Translations under genes and position numbers: made by a program
Assembly (NCBI RefSeq): GCF_037338445.1
Contig: NZ_CP147838.1
Coordinates: 248,001 to 312,000, forward strand
Length of the DNA stretch: 64,000 nt
From: Salinibaculum sp. SYNS191
GTDB lineage: Archaea; Halobacteriota; Halobacteria; Halobacteriales; Haloarculaceae
Direction of reading: 5' to 3'
The notes under the pieces: model-generated
What the model saw: only the letters and a program-made list of their open reading frames with translations
Told to the model about the DNA's origin: nothing
The model's database searches: none
Shown: piece by piece, positions 36,317 through 44,882 of the stretch
How positions within the stretch are numbered: position 1 is the stretch's first letter
How the letters are laid out: each line of letters opens with the position of its first letter

Positions 36317-36844
36317 TCAGTCCTGCCCGTCGAGAAGTTGCCCGTCCGCGTCGATTTCCCCGTTCCTGATGCGCGTGCTGCTGATGCGCGTGCCGTCCTC
36401 GGCGATGACGAAGGGGGCAGTGTGGACCTCCAGCGGGTGGAGCCCGTCTTCGACGCGGCGCTCGTTGAGTTCGTGGGCGCGCTTCTGGGCCTTGGCCTCC
36501 GGCGAGACGACGAGCGCGTCGATGTCCGAGCGCGTCGCCGCGGGGCCGTGCGTGTTGGTCAGCTTGATGATGTCGTACGTCGCGTCGTAGGCGTCGCTGA
36601 CACGGCCAAGTTCGGCGTCCAGCGTGTCGTGGCGCTTCTCGTATGGGCCGAGGAGAGTGGAATGTGACGGGTCGCTCCGGGTCTCCTTGGCGAGGTCGGT
36701 CGCCGTCAGTCCAACGATGACGTGCCCGTCGCCGTCGTGGCCGTGGGTGGCAGCCTGGAACGCGGTGTGCAGGAGGGCGCGGTGCCCGTTGTGGATGGGT
36801 GTGAACGTCCCACCGAGGATTGCAGTTCGTGCCGTGTCCGACAT
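36317..36844 (-). CDS. coaD: Archaeal phosphopantetheine adenylyltransferase
   Basis: 175 residues from the ATG at 36844. Nucleotidyltransferase motifs are GGTFTPIHNGH (residues 11-21, with the HxGH-type H-N-G-H) and C-terminal SSTRIRNGEI. It converts 4'-phosphopantetheine and ATP to dephospho-CoA. The open frame continues upstream for more than 450 codons, but the family N-terminus and a GGTATACC element 27 nt before the ATG place the start here. Divergent from the site-2 protease gene. Confidence 0.9.
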   Translation of the reverse strand: MSDTARTAILGGTFTPIHNGHRALLHTAFQAATHGHDGDGHVIVGLTATDLAKETRSDPSHSTLLGPYEKRHDTLDAELGRVSDAYDATYDIIKLTNTHGPAATRSDIDALVVSPEAKAQKRAHELNERRVEDGLHPLEVHTAPFVIAEDGTRISSTRIRNGEIDADGQLLDGQD

Positions 36845-36955
36845 AGGGCCCCATTTGACACCCACCTTGGTATACCCATGGGATTGCCGTTCGTCCGGGC
36901 GGCCGACGGCCGAGGACTGCCTGCATTTACGGTCCCAGGCGACGAAGTGGCTACT

Positions 36956-38125
36956 ATGCGAGGGATTCGGGTCGGCTCTGCTTTCGGCATCCCGATCAAA
37001 CTCAACTGGTCGTTCCTGCTCATCCTCCCGCTGTTTGCAGTGTTCATCGCCATCGACATCGACCAGCTCGTCCTGGTCATAAACCAGGTGTTCGGTACGA
37101 GCCTGTCCGAGTCGGCGGTGACGGACGGCTCGCTGCCGTGGATACTCGGGTTCGCCTCGGCGACGGGGCTGTTCGTCGGCGTGTTGCTCCACGAGTTCGG
37201 CCACTCGCTGGTCGCGATGCGCTACGGCTACGCCATCGACTCCATCACGCTCTGGCTGCTCGGCGGGATGGCGAGTTTCGCGGAGTTCCCGGAGGACTGG
37301 CGACACGAGTTCTGGATATCGATCGCCGGCCCGGTGGTGAGCGTGCTCGTCGGTATGGGCTCCTACGCCGCGTTCGTCCTGCTCCCAGCGTCGGCCACGC
37401 CGCTGCGGTTCGTCTTCGGCTACCTCACCATCCTCAACGTCGTCCTCGCCGTCTTCAACCTCCTGCCAGCGTTCCCGATGGACGGCGGTCGCATACTCCG
37501 TGCGCTGCTCGCCCGGTCCCGGTCGCACGCGCAGGCGACTCAGCTGGCCGCGGAAGTCGGGAAGCTGTTCGCGTTCCTGATGGGTATCTTCGGCCTCTTT
37601 TTCAACTGGTTTCTCATCCTGCTCGCCTTCTTCATCTACATCGCCGCCTCCAGCGAGGCACAGCAGACCACGCTGAAGGCGTCCTTCGAGGGCGTCCGCG
37701 TCGGCGACGTGATGACGTCCCGCGGCAACCTCCAGACGGTGACCAGCGACACCAGCGTCGCGGACCTGCTGGACCGGATGATGCGCGAGCGCCACGTCGG
37801 CTACCCCGTCGTCGACGACGGGAACCTCGTCGGGATGGTGACCCTCGACGACGCCTCGGACATAGACCCGGTCGAGCGCGACGCCTACCGTGTCGAGGAC
37901 GTGATGACGACGACTGTCGAGACCATACTGGCCGACGCGGAGGCGATGACGGCCTTCCAGCAGATGCAACAGACCGGCATCGGTCGGCTGCCGGTCGTCG
38001 ACGAGGCCGGCGATGTCGTCGGCCTCGTCTCGCGGACCGACCTCATGCGGGCGTTCAACATCATGCAGGCCCGCGGGACCGCGGGGACCGAGACGGCGTC
38101 GATGACCGACCCCTGGGGGCGGTGA
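36956..38125 (+). CDS. Site-2 protease family metalloprotease with CBS pair
   Basis: 389 residues. Membrane-embedded M50 peptidase: zinc ligands His79-Glu80-x-x-His83 in HEFGH and Asp176 in AFPMDGGR, surrounded by about six spans. After residue 245 a pair of CBS domains follows (RVGDVMTSRGNLQTV and RVEDVMTTTVETI), which usually bind adenine nucleotides and may gate proteolysis. Substrates are unknown; relatives cut anti-sigma factors or membrane-bound regulators. The ATG at 36956 follows a CATTTACG element by about 27 nt. Confidence 0.92.
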   Translation: MRGIRVGSAFGIPIKLNWSFLLILPLFAVFIAIDIDQLVLVINQVFGTSLSESAVTDGSLPWILGFASATGLFVGVLLHEFGHSLVAMRYGYAIDSITLWLLGGMASFAEFPEDWRHEFWISIAGPVVSVLVGMGSYAAFVLLPASATPLRFVFGYLTILNVVLAVFNLLPAFPMDGGRILRALLARSRSHAQATQLAAEVGKLFAFLMGIFGLFFNWFLILLAFFIYIAASSEAQQTTLKASFEGVRVGDVMTSRGNLQTVTSDTSVADLLDRMMRERHVGYPVVDDGNLVGMVTLDDASDIDPVERDAYRVEDVMTTTVETILADAEAMTAFQQMQQTGIGRLPVVDEAGDVVGLVSRTDLMRAFNIMQARGTAGTETASMTDPWGR

Positions 38126-38135
38126 CTCCCGCGGC

Positions 38136-38270
38136 TCAGTCTTTGGCACACTCGGTACAGAGGCCGCGCTCACGGGCGTAGTGGGTGGGGCAGACGAGCG
38201 CACCACAGCGTGCACACTGGTACTCCGCGGGCGCTCCCTCGCAAATCTGGCAGAGACCGGTGACCGTCAT
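38136..38270 (-). CDS. 44-residue zinc-finger micro-protein
   Basis: The frame encodes MTVTGLCQICEGAPAEYQC as its first 19 residues, then ARCGALVCPTHYARERGLC, then TECAKD. Cysteines and one histidine are arranged CxxC-x8-CxxC-x4-C-x2-H-x6-CxxC, which suggests two interleaved zinc sites as in B-box or HIT-type fingers. It converges on the site-2 protease gene with only 10 bp between stops. No clear TATA box lies 27 nt upstream. Function unknown; the metal-ligand pattern makes it a real gene. Confidence 0.75.
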   Translation of the reverse strand: MTVTGLCQICEGAPAEYQCARCGALVCPTHYARERGLCTECAKD

Positions 38271-38482
38271 GCTGACACTGGGACCGGGCGACTGCGCGGC
38301 CCTCGTCCCCTACTGCGGTCGCGGCGAACAAGAAACCGCCCGCCGCTGACAGCGGCCTGTGGGTCCACCGATGCCAGTCACGCGATGCGGCGACACTAGC
38401 ACTTTCACTCGGGCCGCCGGAGTATGACGTAGGGTGACTCGACAGTGACGCCTGCGCGGTCCCGAGGGGGGAGGCGAGACGC

Positions 38483-39574
38483 GTGAGCAGGGCCTGGCCG
38501 TCGCTCGACGCAGTCCCGACGTCGCTCTGGCTCGGCGGTGTGGCCGCCGGGACGGTGGTGCTGTTCCTGTTCGCCGTGCAACTGCTCGGGGCGGCGACAG
38601 CGGCTGCCGAACCGACGCTCCGCGGGTTGCTCACCCGCCTGGTCGTCGACGGGAGTTCCGCGCTCGGACTGAGCTGGCTCGCGTCGTACGTGCTCGCGAA
38701 CGGGTCCGTCGTCGCCGCGCTCGCGCTCTCACTGTTCGACGCCGGCCTCCTGACGGCCGAGTCACTGTTCCTGATGGTCGTCGGCTCCCGCCTCGGCGGG
38801 GCGGCAATCGTCCTCTTCATCGGTGCGCTGGATTACTTCCAGAAGGACCGCTACTCCCTGCAGGAGGCCGTCAGCATGGGCGTGCTCACCTTCCTGCTGA
38901 CCCACTCTATCTACGTGCCGGCACTCGCGGTCGGCTATCTCGCCTTCCCGTCGCTGGCGGGGCCGGCGCTGGAGGTGACCGGCGAGTGGACCGTCGCTCT
39001 CCGGCCGCTGTCCGTGTTCGACCCCGTGGTCGGTGCCGTGACCGCCGCACTCGGACCGCTGCCGACGTTCGGGCTGGCAGTGGCGCTCCTGTTCGGGAGC
39101 CTCAGCCTCTTCGACCGCGTGCTGGAGAGCGTCGACACGAGCGCGCTCCGGGACCACCTGTTCAGGCGGTTCCGTCGGACCTGGCTCTCCTTCGCCTTCG
39201 GCGTCCTGATAACGACGGTGACCACGAGCGTCGCTTTCTCGCTGGGCGTCATCGTCCCGCTGTACAACCGCGGGTACGTCGAGCGGGACGAACTCATCCC
39301 GTACGTCCTCGGGGCGAATCTCGGGACGCTGTTCGACACGCTCGTCGTCGCAGTCGTACTCGAAACGGCCGTCGGGACCGCCACCGTGTTGCTCGTCCTC
39401 GGGACCGCCGCGCTCGTGACGCTCGTCGCACTCGTCTTCCATCGCCCGTACGCGCGTGCCATCAGCGCCGTCGACGACCGGGTGCTCGCGGACCGTCGGG
39501 TGTTCGCTGCCTTCCTGGTCGTGCTGGCTGCGACCCCGGTCCTCCTCCTTGCCGTGCCGCTCGTGCTCGCCTGA
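38483..39574 (+). CDS. Na/Pi-cotransporter II-like membrane protein
   Basis: 363 residues starting at a GTG preceded by a GGGGGGAGG Shine-Dalgarno. About nine hydrophobic spans. The repeat motif of the NptA/PNaS family appears in the second half: GVLITTVTTSVAFSLGVIVPL, then ELIPYVLGANLGTLFDTLV. The equivalent motif in the first half (SWLASYVLANGSVVAALAL) is eroded. Phosphate uptake is therefore a family-based guess and the transported ion may differ. Confidence 0.75.
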   Translation: MSRAWPSLDAVPTSLWLGGVAAGTVVLFLFAVQLLGAATAAAEPTLRGLLTRLVVDGSSALGLSWLASYVLANGSVVAALALSLFDAGLLTAESLFLMVVGSRLGGAAIVLFIGALDYFQKDRYSLQEAVSMGVLTFLLTHSIYVPALAVGYLAFPSLAGPALEVTGEWTVALRPLSVFDPVVGAVTAALGPLPTFGLAVALLFGSLSLFDRVLESVDTSALRDHLFRRFRRTWLSFAFGVLITTVTTSVAFSLGVIVPLYNRGYVERDELIPYVLGANLGTLFDTLVVAVVLETAVGTATVLLVLGTAALVTLVALVFHRPYARAISAVDDRVLADRRVFAAFLVVLAATPVLLLAVPLVLA

Positions 39575-39614
39575 CGGGGCGCAGTATTACTCGCTGGCCG
39601 CCCTCGGTACACGT

Positions 39615-40037
39615 ATGGTCGACCACGTGCTCATCCCCACCGACGGCTCGCCACAGGCGCGGGCGGCGCTCCAGTACGCGATGGAAGTTCACGGGAACGC
39701 CCGTATCACCGTGTTGCACGTCATCGACTACGTCGAGGAGAGCTACAGCAGCGAGGTGCTGCTGGGTTCCGAGACGCTGCACGCCCGGGCAGAACAGCGG
39801 GCCGACGACCTGCTGGCCGACGCGCGCGAGCAGGCCGCCGACCACCCCGGGGGCGTCGAGACGGACACGGTCTACGGCAAACCCGCACGGAGCATCGTCG
39901 ACTACGCGGCCGACCACGACGTCGACGTCGTGGTCATGGGCTCCCACGGCCGCTCGGGCGTCTCGCGGGTCCTCCTCGGCAGCGTGGCACAGACTGTCGT
40001 CCAGCGCGCGTCGGTGCCGGTGACCGTCGTCCGCTGA
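39615..40037 (+). CDS. Universal stress protein (UspA family)
   Basis: 140 residues. N-terminal VLIPTDGSPQARAAL and the C-terminal ATP-binding loop GSHGRSGVSRVLLGS are complete, so it belongs to the nucleotide-binding Usp class. A GTATTAC element centred 27 nt upstream of the ATG gives a leaderless mRNA. It follows the symporter-like gene by 40 bp but appears separately promoted. Confidence 0.9.
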   Translation: MVDHVLIPTDGSPQARAALQYAMEVHGNARITVLHVIDYVEESYSSEVLLGSETLHARAEQRADDLLADAREQAADHPGGVETDTVYGKPARSIVDYAADHDVDVVVMGSHGRSGVSRVLLGSVAQTVVQRASVPVTVVR

Positions 40038-40083
40038 CGGCCCCACCCCGGTCTCTAAAGACGGTCCGCGACCTACGGCCGCT

Positions 40084-40662
40084 ATGACACCACCGACTGT
40101 CGTCGCCATCTGCGGGAGTCTCAGGGACGGAAGCTACACGCGCACGGCGTTGCGTCACGCCCTCGATGCCGCCGAGGAACGCGGAGCCGCGACAGAACTC
40201 ATCGACCTCAGGGAGTTCGACCTGCCGGTGTTCGACCCGGACGACGAGGACGCCGGCGACGCGAATCGACTCCGCGAGCAGGTCCGCGAAGCAGACGCCG
40301 TCATCCTCGGCACCCCGATGTACCACGGTTCCTACGCCGCGCCGCTGAAGAACGCGCTCGATTACTGCGGGTTCGACGAGTTCGAGAACGTCACAGTCGG
40401 GCTACTGGGCGTCGCTGGCGGGAGTTTCCCCATCACTGCGCTGGAGCACCTCCGGTCGGTCTGTCGGGCGCTCGACGCGTGGGTGCTGCCCTACCAGGCC
40501 GCCGTGCCCCGGGCGAGCGGGAAGTTCGAGGACGGCTCCTTCGTCGACGCGGACCTCGCAGAACGCGTCGCCGTCCTCGGTCGCCGGGCAGTCGAGTACA
40601 GCGACATCCAGCCCGACCCCGCTTGTTTCGAGAGCGAGGAGAACGTCGGTGCGGGCGACTGA
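40084..40662 (+). CDS. NADPH-dependent FMN reductase family protein
   Basis: 192 residues of flavodoxin-like fold: VVAICGSLRDGSYTRTAL binds the FMN phosphate, and GTPMYHGSYAAPLKNALDYCG forms the flavin pocket. Likely reduces FMN, quinones or azo compounds with NAD(P)H. A CTAAAG element is centred 27 nt upstream of the ATG. Confidence 0.88.
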   Translation: MTPPTVVAICGSLRDGSYTRTALRHALDAAEERGAATELIDLREFDLPVFDPDDEDAGDANRLREQVREADAVILGTPMYHGSYAAPLKNALDYCGFDEFENVTVGLLGVAGGSFPITALEHLRSVCRALDAWVLPYQAAVPRASGKFEDGSFVDADLAERVAVLGRRAVEYSDIQPDPACFESEENVGAGD

Positions 40663-40737
40663 GCCGCGGCGCGCGGGACTGACACACGGCCGGCCCGTGT
40701 CACAACCGTCAAGCCCCCGCGGACCCAATCGAAGACC

Positions 40738-41337
40738 GTGACGCAGTGGGTCGAGAATACGGGCCAGGGACGTGACCGCGGCCCTGTCGCGCTCGGGCTG
40801 GCGTGGGTCGAGGTACTCGTCCGGCCCCGGCAGTTCTTCGCTCGCCGGATTGCACCGGGCGACCAGGCACCGGGGCTGACGTTCGCGGCCGTCGTCGTCT
40901 TCGTGGCGGAACTGACGCGCATCGCCACCGTCTCCGGCGCCTATCCGGTCGTCGCGGGCCAGCCACTCGCCTCCGCGGCGCTGTGGCTGCTGGCGACAGT
41001 CGTCCTGGTCATGCCAGCCGGCATCCACCTGACGGCCGCCCTCCAGACCGTGGTCCTCATCGGGACCGTCGAGGAGCGCGCCGGCGTCAGCGAGACGGTC
41101 CAGGTCATCTGCTACGCGCTCGCGCCGCTGGCGCTGCTTGGGGTGCCCAGCATCTGGCTCCAGGCCGCCGTCGGCCTCTGGAGCCTGGGCCTGATGGTGC
41201 TCGGGATGGCCGTCGTCCACGACATCTCGCTGCCGCGGGCGGTGGGCGTGGCCGGCGTGCCGGTCCTGTTGCTGGTCGGGTACGGGTTCGGCGTGGTCGC
41301 CGACCTGCAGACGGCCGCCGCACTGGTCGCCGGGTAG
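40738..41337 (+). CDS. YIP1 family membrane protein
   Basis: 199 residues starting at a GTG. The N-terminal VLVRPRQFFARRI is the amphipathic motif typical of archaeal YIP1 proteins. Five hydrophobic segments follow. Role unknown; eukaryotic relatives act in vesicle trafficking. Confidence 0.8.
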   Translation: MTQWVENTGQGRDRGPVALGLAWVEVLVRPRQFFARRIAPGDQAPGLTFAAVVVFVAELTRIATVSGAYPVVAGQPLASAALWLLATVVLVMPAGIHLTAALQTVVLIGTVEERAGVSETVQVICYALAPLALLGVPSIWLQAAVGLWSLGLMVLGMAVVHDISLPRAVGVAGVPVLLLVGYGFGVVADLQTAAALVAG

Positions 41338-41400
41338 TTCGGGGAGCGGCCGCCGTCCGCGACAGGAGCGCTTTTGCCGGCAGCGTGCGCACTCCCGACC

Positions 41401-41664
41401 ATGCTGAACCTGGACCTCGGCAAGTTCATGTTCGAACTCAAGGACGGCGCAGTCAAGCACGTCGGTGCCTCGAACAAGTCGGCGACGGTGAAACTCTACG
41501 ACGTCGAGGGCGTGGAGGTCCGCACCTTCGGTGACGAGCGGGTGAAACTGGCCTTCGAGGACGACACCGGGAACGAGGTGGAGGTGGCGCTGTTCCCCGA
41601 GGAAGTCGAGGAGGTCGCTCGCGGCATCGAGATGGTGCGCGAGGAGAGCGACCTCTTCGAGTGA
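41401..41664 (+). CDS. Conserved small protein of unknown function
   Basis: 87 residues, acidic, predicted mostly beta with a C-terminal helix (ALFPEEVEEVARGIEMVREE). No recognised domain. It lies 63 bp after YIP1 on the same strand. A GCTTTTGC element about 27 nt upstream may be its promoter. Confidence 0.65.
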   Translation: MLNLDLGKFMFELKDGAVKHVGASNKSATVKLYDVEGVEVRTFGDERVKLAFEDDTGNEVEVALFPEEVEEVARGIEMVREESDLFE

Positions 41665-41738
41665 GCGGCGGTTTTTGACGGTGTTCCGGCGGACGCGTTT
41701 CGACAACCGTTTTAGGGCGGGGCCGTTTTCACCTGGCA

Positions 41739-43820
41739 ATGGGTTCGTGTATCATCTGCGGCACGTCTGTCGATGGTCGCATCTGTGAGTTGCATGAGGA
41801 AGACGTCGTCTTCGAGTTCCGCGGGAATCAGCCCGGCCAGTTGTCGCCGGGCCGCTACTACCGCGGGTCGGTCGACGGCTTCGCCGAGTTCGGCGTCTTC
41901 GTCGACATCGGCGACAGCGTCACCGGTCTGCTCCACAAGAGCGAACTGGACCAGCGGCTGGAGAGCCTCGACTGGGACGCCGGCGACACCGTCTTCGTGC
42001 AGGTACAGAACGTCCGGGACAACGGCAACGTCGACCTCGGCTGGTCGATTCGCCAGGACGAATCCGAGTTCCGCGGCACGCTCATCGACGACCCCGACCA
42101 GGACGGCGCACAGCTCAAAGAACAGACAGCGGAGACGGAAGAAGACGGTCCCGTCCGGACGTCGGCGGCCGACACGACGAGTTCGAGCGCGCGAGACGAG
42201 GCCGGGACCGAACAGGCCGACGAGTCCTCCGAACCGCACGAGGAACCGGAGGCCGACACGGGAAACGCGAGCGCCGCTGAGGAGGCGGCACCGCAGCAGA
42301 CCGACGAGCAGGAGGAAACGCCGCAGGTCACCATCGCCGAACTGGACGGCTACATCGGTGACGTCGTCCGCATCGAGGGTGAGGTCGTCACCGCGCGCCA
42401 GACCAGCGGCCCGACGGTGTTCGAGGTCCGCGACGAGACGAGTACGGTCGACTGTGCGGCATTCAAGGAGGCCGGCGTCCGTGCCTACCCCGAGGTGTCC
42501 GAGGAGGACATCGTCCGCATCGAGGGCGAAGTCGAGAAACGACGCGGCGAACTGCAGGTCGAGACGGAGGCGCTGGTCGTCCTCGAAGACGACGAGCGCG
42601 ACGCGGTCACCGAGCGCATGGAGGACGCGATGGTCAAGCGCGCCCGGCCGGACGCCGTCGAGCCGCTGGCCGAGGACCCGGCGGTCGAGGCCGTCACCGA
42701 ACCGATTCGCGATGCCGCGACGGCGATTCGACGGGCCGTCCTGGAGGGACGCCCGGTCGTCGTCCGCCACAGCGCCACCGCCGACGGCTACGTCGCCGGC
42801 GTCGCCATCGAGCGCGCGACGCTCCCGCTGGTCCGCGAGGAGCACCAGAACGCGGACGCGGAGTACCACTACTTCGACCGCCGCCCGCTGGAAGGGTCGG
42901 TCTACGACATGGACGACGCCACCGGCGACGTGACGGGGATGCTCTCGAACCGGCAGCGCCACGGCGAGAAACTGCCGCTTTTCGTCTTCGTGGCCGCGGC
43001 TGGCACGACCGAGTCGCTGGACGGCCTCGAACTGCTCGACGTCTACGGCGCGCGCCGCGTCGTCGTCGACGAGCGGGTCGTCGACGAGGAGATAGAATCC
43101 GAGGTCGACGCTCTCGTCGCACCGTCGCTGGCGGACGCGCCGGGGACGACGGCGACGGCGCTCGCGGCCAACATCGCCGCTCACGTCAACGGCGACGTCC
43201 GCGGCGACCTGCGACACCTCCCCGCGGTGAGTTTCTGGGAGAACACGCCCGAGGGGTACGCGGACATCGCGGCCGAGGCAGGCCACGACGCGGACGACGT
43301 CCGCGAGATTCGCGAGGCGATCGCGCTGGAGGCGTACTACCAGTCGTACGAGGACAAGCGCGAACTCATCATCGACCTGCTGTTCGCCGAGACCGGCGAG
43401 GACGTCCCCGCCCTGGCCGAGCACATCAGCGAGCAGTTCCGGGCGAAGATGAACACGGAACTGGAGACGGCGACGGCGAACATCGAGAACCGCACGGTCG
43501 ACGGCGAGACCGTGCTGGTGCTGGACACCGACAGCTACACCCACCAGTACGAGTTCCCGCCAACGGACCTCCTGCTGGACGCTCTCTACCGCGACCACCG
43601 CGACGAGGCCGCCGCAGTCGTCGGCTTCGACACCGACGAGGCGTACGTCCGGACCGACGCCGACGTCGACGTCCGCGCCGTGGTCGAGGACGCACGGGCC
43701 GAGGCACCCGAGGCGGGCCTGGACGCCCGCGGCGCACGCGAGGGTCGCATCGAGTACCTGGCCGGCGAGCGCGCGACGGCCCGGGACACGCTGCTCGCGG
43801 CGCTCGGCGACCACCTGTAA
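41739..43820 (+). CDS. RecJ/DHH-superfamily protein with S1 and OB domains, catalytic motifs lost
   Basis: 693 residues. Layout: N-terminal zinc-finger-like CIICGTSVDGRICELH; an S1 RNA-binding-type domain (about residues 35-105); a very acidic disordered linker (about 110-195); an OB fold (about 198-275, VVRIEGEVVTARQTSGPTVF); then a DHH/RecJ-type domain. The catalytic signatures are replaced: HADxDG is HSATADG, the DNxST region is AAAGTTES and DHH is DER. The protein is thus probably not a nuclease. It may be structural, like the Cdc45-type RecJ relatives of archaeal replication. A TTTTAG element 27 nt upstream supports the ATG. Confidence 0.8.
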   Translation: MGSCIICGTSVDGRICELHEEDVVFEFRGNQPGQLSPGRYYRGSVDGFAEFGVFVDIGDSVTGLLHKSELDQRLESLDWDAGDTVFVQVQNVRDNGNVDLGWSIRQDESEFRGTLIDDPDQDGAQLKEQTAETEEDGPVRTSAADTTSSSARDEAGTEQADESSEPHEEPEADTGNASAAEEAAPQQTDEQEETPQVTIAELDGYIGDVVRIEGEVVTARQTSGPTVFEVRDETSTVDCAAFKEAGVRAYPEVSEEDIVRIEGEVEKRRGELQVETEALVVLEDDERDAVTERMEDAMVKRARPDAVEPLAEDPAVEAVTEPIRDAATAIRRAVLEGRPVVVRHSATADGYVAGVAIERATLPLVREEHQNADAEYHYFDRRPLEGSVYDMDDATGDVTGMLSNRQRHGEKLPLFVFVAAAGTTESLDGLELLDVYGARRVVVDERVVDEEIESEVDALVAPSLADAPGTTATALAANIAAHVNGDVRGDLRHLPAVSFWENTPEGYADIAAEAGHDADDVREIREAIALEAYYQSYEDKRELIIDLLFAETGEDVPALAEHISEQFRAKMNTELETATANIENRTVDGETVLVLDTDSYTHQYEFPPTDLLLDALYRDHRDEAAAVVGFDTDEAYVRTDADVDVRAVVEDARAEAPEAGLDARGAREGRIEYLAGERATARDTLLAALGDHL

Positions 43821-43982
43821 CCACCGGAAACTTTACACATCGTCGTCGTGCTGTCTCTGCACGGGTGACCTGCACTGGAGCTATCCGAGGGTGACCTCCG
43901 GGCGGCGGGGCTAGAGGGGCTGTTCGACGCCATCGACGGCGCTATCGCTGCCCACCTGGACGGCACAGTTTCGAACGTCGCC

Positions 43983-44882
43983 GTGGTCGGGGAACCGTTC
44001 GCCGGCCGCGAGGTGCTGCTAAAGTACGCCGACGAAGCCTTCGGTGCGGCGTCACAGCGGGTCAGTTACGACAGCGTGGTCTCCGAGCGCGGAACACTCT
44101 CCTTTCCGAACGCCGAGGTCGTCATCGTCGACGGCTGTCACTATCTCTACACCAGACAGATAGGCGGGTACGACGTCCTGGACGAGTTCCTCGCCGAAGT
44201 CGTCGAGCGGGACGCGCTCTTCGTGACGGCCTGGAACTTCTACGCCTGGGAGTATCTCAGACAGATACGTGACGTGGAACACACCTTCCCCCGGAAGGTA
44301 GAGATTCCGACGCTGGATTCGACGGCGATAACGGAACTGCTCACGAACCACTTTGGCCCCGACCTGCCGGCGTTCGTCCAGACAGGCGCCGACGGCCGGG
44401 TGAAGTCCATCGGCTTCGACCGGGCGACGGTGTCGCTCGGCTCCCGCTCGGTGGGCCTGCCGGTTCCCGAACTGAACATGGAGTACATCACCTCGCGGTC
44501 CAATAGCGGGGAGGTAGGCGACGTCGAAGCAGTCGTCTTCCAGAAACTGACCTACCTCTCCGACGGGAATCCGGGCGTCGCCGGGCGACTCTGGGAGCGG
44601 TCGGTCCGCGACGGTGAGATAGCCCCCGCCTCCGTCGAGGAGGTGGCAGGGACACTCGACGTCGACGACGACGAGGCGTTCCTGCTGGAACTGGTGCTCG
44701 CGAAGGGGAGCGTAGCGGTCGAGACGCTGCAGGACATCGTCGTGAACGTCCCGGTCCAGCGCTCACTGGGCACGCTGGCGAACCAGGGTGTCGTCGAAAT
44801 CGACGAGGGGACCGTGAGGCTAGTTCCCGAACGGCTCCACACCACCGTCGAACACCTCCGCGGGAGGCAACTGATATGGTGA
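43983..44882 (+). CDS. Degenerate P-loop NTPase-like protein with winged-helix tail
   Basis: 299 residues from a GTG, but the true protein almost certainly begins upstream: in-frame codons 43869-43982 encode plausible sequence (ELSEGDLRAAGLEGLFDAID) without any ATG, GTG or TTG. The P-loop NVAVVGEPFAGRE is off-consensus (K to R, S/T to E). A Walker-B-like strand VVIVDG and a sensor-1-like LFVTAWNFY follow. The last 100 residues form a winged helix. The stop overlaps the MscS start by 7 bp, so the pair is translationally coupled. Function unknown; a regulatory or scaffolding role for the channel is inference. Confidence 0.7.
   Translation: MVGEPFAGREVLLKYADEAFGAASQRVSYDSVVSERGTLSFPNAEVVIVDGCHYLYTRQIGGYDVLDEFLAEVVERDALFVTAWNFYAWEYLRQIRDVEHTFPRKVEIPTLDSTAITELLTNHFGPDLPAFVQTGADGRVKSIGFDRATVSLGSRSVGLPVPELNMEYITSRSNSGEVGDVEAVVFQKLTYLSDGNPGVAGRLWERSVRDGEIAPASVEEVAGTLDVDDDEAFLLELVLAKGSVAVETLQDIVVNVPVQRSLGTLANQGVVEIDEGTVRLVPERLHTTVEHLRGRQLIW

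Noticed and set aside
36845..38215. Upstream extension of the coaD frame
   Set aside because: The extra codons run antisense to the site-2 protease gene and precede the conserved CoaD N-terminus and its promoter.
41712..43814. Open frame of 700 codons on the minus strand
   Set aside because: Antisense shadow of the RecJ-like gene, whose S1, OB and DHH-type domains are on the plus strand.
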